From contig NZ_JAAVJI010000006.1 of the NCBI RefSeq assembly GCF_012033695.1, forward strand, positions 62,001 to 126,000: 64,000 nucleotides of DNA, in the 5' to 3' direction. Of the stretch, positions 58,118-64,000 are shown one piece after another. This DNA comes from Pseudomonas quercus (GTDB lineage Bacteria; Pseudomonadota; Gammaproteobacteria; Pseudomonadales; Pseudomonadaceae). Position 1 is the stretch's first letter. Each line of letters begins with the position of its first letter. Under the pieces are notes generated by a model, which was given only the letters and a program-made list of their open reading frames with translations, had not been told where the DNA came from and made no database searches. A program made the translations under genes and the position numbers.

Positions 58118-59572
58118 GTGAATCAGAAGCCCGACCAGTGTCTTGGTGAATGGATCGACCGTGAAGCGCTCGCCGAGGCGATGATCCCGTTGATTGGTCA
58201 GTTGTACCGCAACAATAACGTGGTGACATCGATCTATGGTCGCAGCCTGATCAACCGTTCCGTTATCGCTGTTCTCAAGGCTCACCGGTTCGCCCGTCAT
58301 CGGCAGGACGATGAAAGCGAGCTGTCGGTTCATGAAACCTTCCCGCTGGTCAAGGCCATGAGCGAGTTGAAACTGGGCGCCGCATCGGTCGACCTGGGCA
58401 AGCTGGTGGTCAAGTTCAAGGCAGAAGGCAATGGGCGCAGTGCCGAAGCCTTCGTGCGTGACGAGCTGGCCGATGTGGTGGGCAAGCAGAACACTGAGGC
58501 TGGCCACCGCAAGGGGCAGGACGTGGTGCTGTATGGCTTTGGCCGCATCGGCCGCCTGCTCGCGCGCATCATGATCGAGAAAACCGGCGGCGGCGATGGC
58601 CTGCGCCTGCGTGCCATCGTGGTACGCAAGGGCTCGTCAGATGACCTGACCAAGCGCGCCAGCCTGCTGCGCCGCGATTCGGTGCACGGTTCGTTCGACG
58701 GCACCATTATCGTGGACGAGGAAAACAGCACCCTTAACGTCAATGGTGTGCTGATCCAGGTGATCTACGCTAAAGCGCCCAACGAGGTGGATTACACCCA
58801 GTACGGCATTCAAAACGCCCTGCTGGTAGACAACACCGGCGTATGGCGCGATGCCGACGGCCTGAGCCAGCACCTGGCCTGCCCTGGCATCGAGCGCGTG
58901 ATTCTGACCGCGCCTGGCAAAGGCAAGCTCAAGAATATCGTGCACGGCATCAACCATGACCAGATCACGCCCGAAGACAAGATCGTGTCGGCCGCCTCCT
59001 GCACCACCAACGCCATCGTGCCGGTGCTCAAGGCCATCAACGACAAGTACGGCATCGCCAATGGGCACGTCGAAACCGTTCACTCGTACACCAACGACCA
59101 GAACCTGATCGACAACTTCCACAAGGGCGAGCGTCGCGGCCGCAGCGCAGCCTTGAACATGGTAATCACGGAAACCGGCGCAGCCACCGCTGCGGCCAAG
59201 GCGCTTCCGGAGCTGGCTGGCAAACTGACCGGTAACGCGATCCGCGTCCCTACGCCGAACGTGTCCATGGCCATCCTGAACCTGAACCTGGAAAACCCGA
59301 CCAGCCGTGAAGAGGTCAATGAATACCTGCGCTATGTGGCGCTGCATTCGGACCTGTCCCGCCAGATCGACTACGTGAGCTCCACCGAGGTCGTTTCCAC
59401 AGACTTCGTAGGCTCGCGCTATGCTGGCGTGGTCGATGCCGAAGCTACCATCTGCAACGACAACCGCGTTGTACTGTACGTTTGGTACGACAACGAGTTC
59501 GGTTACAGCTGCCAGGTGATTCGCGTAATGGAAGACATGGCGGGGGTTAACCCTCCAGCCTTCCCGCACTAA
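58118..59572 (+). CDS. gapB: Glyceraldehyde-3-phosphate dehydrogenase, long form
   Basis: A 484-residue GAPDH, about 130 residues longer at the N-terminus than ordinary enzymes. The extension (IDREALAEAMIPLIGQLYRNNNVV, HRFARHRQ) is helical and not a signal peptide. The Rossmann motif YGFGRIGR starts near residue 138, and the catalytic cysteine is C295 in SAASCTTNAI; the rest of the core is intact. In pseudomonads this long form serves the gluconeogenic direction. The GTG at 58118 follows ggaagg; the ATG at 58103 would add five residues with a poorer ribosome site. Confidence 0.93.
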   Translation: MNQKPDQCLGEWIDREALAEAMIPLIGQLYRNNNVVTSIYGRSLINRSVIAVLKAHRFARHRQDDESELSVHETFPLVKAMSELKLGAASVDLGKLVVKFKAEGNGRSAEAFVRDELADVVGKQNTEAGHRKGQDVVLYGFGRIGRLLARIMIEKTGGGDGLRLRAIVVRKGSSDDLTKRASLLRRDSVHGSFDGTIIVDEENSTLNVNGVLIQVIYAKAPNEVDYTQYGIQNALLVDNTGVWRDADGLSQHLACPGIERVILTAPGKGKLKNIVHGINHDQITPEDKIVSAASCTTNAIVPVLKAINDKYGIANGHVETVHSYTNDQNLIDNFHKGERRGRSAALNMVITETGAATAAAKALPELAGKLTGNAIRVPTPNVSMAILNLNLENPTSREEVNEYLRYVALHSDLSRQIDYVSSTEVVSTDFVGSRYAGVVDAEATICNDNRVVLYVWYDNEFGYSCQVIRVMEDMAGVNPPAFPH

Positions 59573-59587
59573 GCAGCCGCTTCAATG

Positions 59588-59622
59588 AAAAGCCCCGGCC
59601 TGTAGCAGGCCGGGGCTTTTTT
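59588..59622. terminator. Bidirectional terminator between gapB and the MFS gene
   Basis: AAAAGCCCCGGCCTG-tag-CAGGCCGGGGCTTTT: a perfect 15-bp stem with a 3-base loop, T-run on the plus strand and A-run on the other, so it can act for both convergent genes. Confidence 0.95.
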
Positions 59623-59645
59623 GTTGCGCGCAGGGTTTCAACGCA

Positions 59646-60941
59646 TCACGGCAAGGAGGGCTGTGCCACATGGGCGGCCCGCAGGTGGGGGTTGTTGCGG
59701 AACAGTACCAGTGTTGCGATAAGCCCCATGACCGCCGCGCCGCTCAGCCATAGGCCAGGCGCGGCCTTGTTGTCCAAAGCATGGATCAGCCACGTACAGG
59801 CTGCCGGGGTAAAGCCGCCGAAAGTGGCCGTTGCCAGGCTGTAGGCCAGTGAGAAGCCTGTGGTGCGTACTTCCTTGGGCATGATTTCTGTGAGCGCTAC
59901 CACCATGGCGCCGTTGTACGAGCCATACAGGAAAGACAGCCACAGCCCCACCATCAGGAGGTGCGCAAAGCTGGGCGAGCCTACCAGCCAAGACAGCAGC
60001 GGGTACGCCGTGAGGATGGCCAGTACCGTGGTGCTGACAAGCAGCGGCTTGCGCCCGATGCGGTCTGATACTGCGCCCATCACCGGCAACCAGATGAAGT
60101 TGGACAGGCCGATGCACATCGTCACCAACAGCGCGTCAAGCTCGGACAGGTGCAGTTCGGCCTTGCCAAAGGTTGGGGTATAGGCAGTGATCAGGTAGAA
60201 GGACACTGTGGTCATGACCACCATGGCCATGCCCGCAATCACCAGGCCGAAGTTCTGGCCGATGGACTTCACGACTTCGCGCAGGGTAGGGCGGTGGGTA
60301 CGCGCCTCGAATTCGGGCGTTTCTTCCAGGGAGCGGCGGATGAAGAAGATGACCGGCACAATCAGGCAACCGATCAAGAAGGGGACGCGCCAGCCCCACT
60401 GGTTCATTTCATCCGGGGAGAGGAAGTGATGCAGCAGCACCCCTAGCAACCCGGCGAAGATCACAGCTACCTGCTGGCTAGCCGATTGCCAGCTGACGAA
60501 GAAGCCCTTGCGCCCGGGTGTGGCGATTTCCGCCAGGTAGACCGACACGCCACCCAGCTCCACGCCGGCCGAGAATCCTTGAAGCAGGCGACCTATCAGC
60601 ACCAGGATAGGTGCAGCAACACCAATGCTGGCATAGCCAGGTACGACCGCAATCAGCAGGGTGCCCACGGCCATTAGGCCTAGTGTGACAATGAGGCCCT
60701 GGCGCCGCCCATGGCGGTCGATATAAGCACCCAGAAAGATGGCACCCAAGGGGCGCATCAAGAACCCTGCGCCGAACGTAGCCAGCGACAGCATCAGCGA
60801 CGCGAAAGCGCTGTCGGTAGGGAAGAAGGTCGCTGCAATGGCGGTGGCGTAGAAGCCATAGACCATGAAGTCGAACATCTCAAGGAAGTTACCGCTGACA
60901 ACGCGAAAAATCGCTTTGCCTTTGCCTGTTGGAGAGGCCAT
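59646..60941 (-). CDS. MFS transporter, metabolite:H+ symporter family
   Basis: A 431-residue, 12-helix major facilitator. The start [18 protein letters not shown] and the loop motif [13 protein letters not shown] (between helices 2 and 3), repeated as [14 protein letters not shown] in the second half, place it with the citrate/tricarballylate/ketoglutarate:H+ symporters. [15 protein letters not shown] is the fifth-helix family signature. A tricarboxylate or dicarboxylate substrate is the best guess. No regulator is adjacent. Its start has only a weak ribosome site. Confidence 0.88.
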   Translation of the reverse strand: MASPTGKGKAIFRVVSGNFLEMFDFMVYGFYATAIAATFFPTDSAFASLMLSLATFGAGFLMRPLGAIFLGAYIDRHGRRQGLIVTLGLMAVGTLLIAVVPGYASIGVAAPILVLIGRLLQGFSAGVELGGVSVYLAEIATPGRKGFFVSWQSASQQVAVIFAGLLGVLLHHFLSPDEMNQWGWRVPFLIGCLIVPVIFFIRRSLEETPEFEARTHRPTLREVVKSIGQNFGLVIAGMAMVVMTTVSFYLITAYTPTFGKAELHLSELDALLVTMCIGLSNFIWLPVMGAVSDRIGRKPLLVSTTVLAILTAYPLLSWLVGSPSFAHLLMVGLWLSFLYGSYNGAMVVALTEIMPKEVRTTGFSLAYSLATATFGGFTPAACTWLIHALDNKAAPGLWLSGAAVMGLIATLVLFRNNPHLRAAHVAQPSLP

Positions 60942-61306
60942 GAAGGTACCCGATTGTCGATTGGAGTGGAGGGAATCCCTGTGCTAGACGCTTTTAGGCA
61001 TAGGCCCAAGCGAAGCCGCCACGGCAGAGGCGGATTTGTAACCTTATGTGTAACCAGTGGACCGGGGCAAATGAAACTCGTTCGGTAGGGCAGGTGAGTA
61101 ACCCGCTGTGCCGACCGGGTGCGGCGTTTAGTCGCGAATTATTGTTAGATGAGTAATGGCATTTGTCTTGATAACGAGATAGCCAAGTGCCGATGCAAGG
61201 GGTAATGTTCGCGCCGTAGCTAAATTGCACAACGATTCGATGCCGCATGGGCATCTCGTGCCGCGCGCAGCCGACTGGCGCCGTGGCCTGTTCTGAAGGA
61301 GTACGC
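60942..61306. other. Divergent intergenic region MFS-sthA
   Basis: 365 bp with no credible gene. It holds a CCGCC/GGCGG stem near the MFS end (around 61016-61034) and an AT-richer part (61130-61230) where the sthA promoter should lie, but no single -10/-35 pair is convincing. Confidence 0.6.
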
Positions 61307-62701
61307 ATGGCTGTCTACAACTACGACGTGGTAGTGCTGGGCTCGGGCCCGGCCGGTGAAGGTGCGGCAATGAACGCCGCCAAGTCAGGGCGTAAGGTCG
61401 CCATGGTGGACAACCGCCGCCAGGTGGGCGGCAACTGCACGCACCTGGGTACCATCCCGTCCAAGGCCCTGCGTCACTCGGTCAAGCAAATCATTCAGTT
61501 CAACACCAACGAGATGTTCCGCGTTATTGGCGAACCTCGCTGGTTCTCGTTCCCTGACGTACTGAAAAGTGCCGAGCGCGTGATCGCCAAGCAGGTGGCC
61601 TCGCGTACCAGCTATTACGCGCGCAACCGGGTAGACGTGTTCTTCGGTACAGCCAGCTTTTCAGATGAGCAGACCGTGCAGGTTATCTGCGCCAATGGCG
61701 CCCAGGAAAAGCTCATCGCTCGCCAAGTGGTGATTGCAACGGGTTCACGGCCGTATCGCCCTGCCGATATCGATTTCAACCACGCACGTATCTACGACAG
61801 CGACACCATCCTGAGCCTTACCCACACACCGCGTAAGCTGATCATTTACGGGGCAGGGGTGATCGGGTGCGAATACGCCTCCATCTTCAGTGGCCTGGGG
61901 GTGTTGGTGGAGCTGGTGGACAACCGCCAGCAGTTGCTTAGCTTCCTGGACATGGAGATCTCCCAGGGCCTGAGCTACCACTTCAGCAACAACAATGTGA
62001 TGGTTCGCCATCAAGAGGAGTACGAACGCGTCGAAGGCATCGACAACGGCGTTGTGCTTCACCTCAAGTCCGGCAAAAAGATCAAGGCAGACGCCTTGCT
62101 GTGGTGTAACGGCCGTACCGGTAATACAGACCAGCTAGGGCTGGAAAACATCGGTATCAAGGTCAACAGCCGTGGCCAGATCGAAGTGGACGAAAACTAC
62201 CGTACCAGCGTACCGACCATTTATGGTGCAGGTGATGTGATTGGCTGGCCCAGCCTGGCCAGCGCAGCGTATGACCAAGGCCGCTCTGCGGCGGGCAGCA
62301 TCGTGGACAACGGCAGCTGGCGCTTCGTCAACGATGTGCCGACAGGCATCTATACCATTCCTGAAATCAGCTCCATTGGCCGTAACGAGCAGGAGCTCAC
62401 AGCGGACAAAGTCCCCTACGAAGTGGGTAAGGCGTTCTTCAAGGGCATGGCTCGGGCGCAAATCTCCAATGAACCCGTGGGCATGCTGAAAATCCTGTTC
62501 CACCGGGAAACGCTGCAGGTGCTGGGCGTGCATTGCTTCGGCGACCAGGCTTCGGAGATCGTGCACATCGGGCAGGCCATCATGAACCAGCCCGGCGAGC
62601 TCAACACGCTTAAATACTTTGTAAATACCACCTTCAACTATCCCACCATGGCTGAGGCGTATCGGGTGGCGGCCTATGACGGCCTGAACCGGCTTTTTTA
62701 A
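61307..62701 (+). CDS. sthA: Soluble pyridine nucleotide transhydrogenase
   Basis: A 464-residue flavoprotein of the pyridine nucleotide-disulphide oxidoreductase family that equilibrates NADPH and NAD+. FAD motif: [21 protein letters not shown] (GxGxxG part GSGPAG). The would-be disulphide reads [16 protein letters not shown], with threonine where other family members have the second cysteine, the SthA hallmark. The NAD(P) motif is [22 protein letters not shown] precedes the ATG at 61307; the frame from 61247 is not needed. Confidence 0.96.
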   Translation: MAVYNYDVVVLGSGPAGEGAAMNAAKSGRKVAMVDNRRQVGGNCTHLGTIPSKALRHSVKQIIQFNTNEMFRVIGEPRWFSFPDVLKSAERVIAKQVASRTSYYARNRVDVFFGTASFSDEQTVQVICANGAQEKLIARQVVIATGSRPYRPADIDFNHARIYDSDTILSLTHTPRKLIIYGAGVIGCEYASIFSGLGVLVELVDNRQQLLSFLDMEISQGLSYHFSNNNVMVRHQEEYERVEGIDNGVVLHLKSGKKIKADALLWCNGRTGNTDQLGLENIGIKVNSRGQIEVDENYRTSVPTIYGAGDVIGWPSLASAAYDQGRSAAGSIVDNGSWRFVNDVPTGIYTIPEISSIGRNEQELTADKVPYEVGKAFFKGMARAQISNEPVGMLKILFHRETLQVLGVHCFGDQASEIVHIGQAIMNQPGELNTLKYFVNTTFNYPTMAEAYRVAAYDGLNRLF

Positions 62702-62707
62702 GCGGCT

Positions 62708-62732
62708 CCGGCCGGTGGTCGGCACCGGCCGG
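62708..62732. terminator. Hairpin between convergent sthA and glpQ
   Basis: CCGGCCGGTG-gtcgg-CACCGGCCGG: a perfect 10-bp stem with a 5-base loop, seven bases after the sthA stop and 11 before the glpQ stop. No T-run. Confidence 0.7.
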
Positions 62733-62743
62733 GGCAGATGCCT

Positions 62744-63466
62744 TCAGCGACGCTCAAGGGTGGCGCTGGCCAAACCGGGAAAGTCTGTGATCAGGCTGTC
62801 CACACCAAAATCAGCGAGCCGCCGCATCAGGGCCGGCTCGTTGACTGTCCACACTGACACGTGCAGCCCCTGCTGTTGGGCTTTGTGCAAACGCTCAGGG
62901 GTACATAGGGTCCAGTTGAGCGCCAAATAGCTGCAGGCGTAGTTTCGGGCCACCTTGAGAGGGTCCAGCCAGGCATATTCGGCCACCAACCCTCGTGAAA
63001 TGTCGGGTACGAGGTCTGTTGCCGCGCGTAGCACTTCACGCGAGCTGGATGTAATAGTGATCTTGTCCATCAGGCCATATCGCTGCGCCAGCTCGCGAAT
63101 GGCCAGTACCGTAGTCGTCGCCCGTGTACGGGAAGCGCTTTTCACTTCCAGCTGCCAGTGCTCGAACGGGCACTGCTCGAAGAGTGCTTCGAGCGTGGGG
63201 AGTGGGCACGGGCCAGGCCAGCCCGGGCCGCCTTTACGTGCATCGATCTGTGTGAGTTCGGCAGCCGTGTAGTCCACCACCTTGCCGCGCCGGTCGGTGG
63301 TGCGTTTAAGCGTAGGGTCGTGAATCACCATCAGCTCGCCGTCGCGAGACAGATGCAAATCCAGTTCGCAGCGCTTTACGCCATGGTTGAGGCACGCCTG
63401 GAAACTGGCCAGGGTGTTTTCCGGTGCTTCGCCTTTCGCGCCGCGGTGGCCGTAGATCAGGGTCAC
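62744..63466 (-). CDS. glpQ: Glycerophosphodiester phosphodiesterase
   Basis: A 240-residue GDPD of the short cytoplasmic UgpQ-like type, without signal peptide. Catalytic motifs: YGHRGAKGEAPENTLASF (HR and the first acidic pair), ELDLHLSRDGELMVIHD (metal-binding E-D and general-acid histidine), and LEVKSA. It hydrolyses glycerophosphodiesters to glycerol-3-phosphate and alcohol. Start at the GTG at 63466 with AAGGA eight bases upstream; the frame to 63652 overlaps the next gene's end and lacks homology. Confidence 0.92.
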   Translation of the reverse strand: MTLIYGHRGAKGEAPENTLASFQACLNHGVKRCELDLHLSRDGELMVIHDPTLKRTTDRRGKVVDYTAAELTQIDARKGGPGWPGPCPLPTLEALFEQCPFEHWQLEVKSASRTRATTTVLAIRELAQRYGLMDKITITSSSREVLRAATDLVPDISRGLVAEYAWLDPLKVARNYACSYLALNWTLCTPERLHKAQQQGLHVSVWTVNEPALMRRLADFGVDSLITDFPGLASATLERR

Positions 63467-63491
63467 AGCTTGTTCCTTGAATGAGTGAAAA

Positions 63492-64000
63492 TCAGACCGC
63501 ATCCAGTGCTTGGTCCAGGGCCTGGCGACGTTCCATCGCCTGTTTCTGCAACACGTAGCGCGCCAGTAGCTGGCGCTGAGCGTCGGTGCTGCCTTCAAAT
63601 TCCACGCCAATGGCGAAATTGCCTTCGGCCAGCGCGTCACAATGTACGACACGAGCGCGCAACATCATGCCGAGCGCCTGAGGCGGGAAGGCCATTTTCA
63701 AGTCCAGCTGCGTACCAGGTGCGAACCGGGCAGGGTGCTGGAAATCCAGCCCGGCTTCGGAAATCACTACCGGCTGAGGATCGCTCAGTGTGCCCATCAA
63801 CATGTGCGCCAGCACTTGGCTCAGCACGTCGATACGCTTGTTCTGCGCTTTGAGAAACCCGCTCAGCCCTCGGTTGGCGTCCCCCAACTGGCGCAGCAGG
63901 TGCTGGGATTCGAATTCACTCAGGTGCAGCTCGCTCAACAGGCTGAACAGTGGAGAAGCCTCTGGCGGCGTGCTGTCGACGCCGTTCAAGGGGGTGATTT
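63492..64000 (-). CDS. PilZ-like protein, start beyond the window
   Basis: At least 165 residues; the frame stays open to the window edge, so the true start may lie outside. N-terminal helices (FSLLSELHLSEFESQHLLRQ) are followed by a PilZ-type beta barrel (about 70-150; RARVVHCDALAEGNFAIGVEFEG and RQLLARYVLQKQ). The c-di-GMP contacts look degenerate: the (D/N)xSxxG motif is ISEAG without the acidic residue, and I see no RxxxR before it. It may therefore be a PilZ relative that does not bind the nucleotide. It lies 26 bp upstream of glpQ on the same strand. Confidence 0.75.
   Translation of the reverse strand, partial: ITPLNGVDSTPPEASPLFSLLSELHLSEFESQHLLRQLGDANRGLSGFLKAQNKRIDVLSQVLAHMLMGTLSDPQPVVISEAGLDFQHPARFAPGTQLDLKMAFPPQALGMMLRARVVHCDALAEGNFAIGVEFEGSTDAQRQLLARYVLQKQAMERRQALDQALDAV

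Overview
The window is a GC-rich, densely coded stretch of chromosome from a Pseudomonas, most likely the P. putida group. This rests on recognisable Pseudomonas-specific gene strings: cmaX-crfX-cmpX-sigX-oprF, fadB-fadA-(DUF1653)-topA-(DUF6586), sulA-lexA next to psrA-nagZ-mtnP, and mfd opposite a long-form gapB followed by sthA. I saw no integrase, transposase, plasmid function, CRISPR array or prophage. It reads as core genome with a few lineage-specific small genes and one striking repeat array.

Layout. 1-3 kb: the 3' end of acnD and prpF (methylcitrate cycle), then seven perfect-period 111-bp repeats of REP-like inverted pairs; the prpF stop codon lies inside the first unit. 3-6.3 kb: ppsR and ppsA diverge (PEP synthase and its regulatory kinase/phosphorylase). 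6.4-12.3 kb: alpha/beta hydrolase, Rieske protein, rraA, cmaX, then the envelope-stress cluster crfX-cmpX-sigX-oprF, in which sigX and oprF carry near-identical extended -10 promoters. 12.4-23.2 kb: pyrD, rmf with a structured leader, rlmL, a CHASE/PAS/GGDEF cyclase, dacB, yggL, a LuxR-type regulator and dgt. 23.3-25.3 kb: a three-gene DUF883/YqjE-type membrane operon, a glutaredoxin-like gene, and a small unknown gene whose promoter is covered by a perfect LexA box. 25.3-34 kb: pseudouridine synthase, hybrid sensor kinase, tRNA-Pro(CGG), a DUF903 lipoprotein, molybdenum cofactor genes (mobA diverging from moaB-moeA), a YegS-type lipid kinase, cheV and a MOSC protein. 34-40.8 kb: lytic transglycosylase slt, ABC-F ATPase uup, a universal stress protein, an unknown membrane-anchored protein and a Cache chemoreceptor. 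41-48.3 kb: fadBA, topA and companions. 48.3-64 kb: sulA-lexA, psrA, nagZ, mtnP, a Swi2/Snf2 ATPase behind mfd, gapB, an MFS transporter, sthA, glpQ and a PilZ-like gene cut by the window edge.

How the genes connect. Carbon flow is a recurring theme: methylcitrate cycle to pyruvate, PpsA/PpsR to PEP, GapB in the gluconeogenic direction, FadBA for beta-oxidation under probable PsrA control, and SthA for NADPH/NADH balance. A second theme is stress: SigX/OprF/CmpX for the envelope, Rmf for ribosome hibernation, LexA/SulA and the orphan SOS gene for DNA damage, and Mfd for transcription-coupled repair. The lexA-psrA intergenic region carries two LexA boxes and one PsrA box within about 160 bp.

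Limits. All calls come from reading the sequence and from family knowledge held in memory; no search was run. Start codons were chosen from Shine-Dalgarno sequences and family N-termini, and many differ from the longest open frame.
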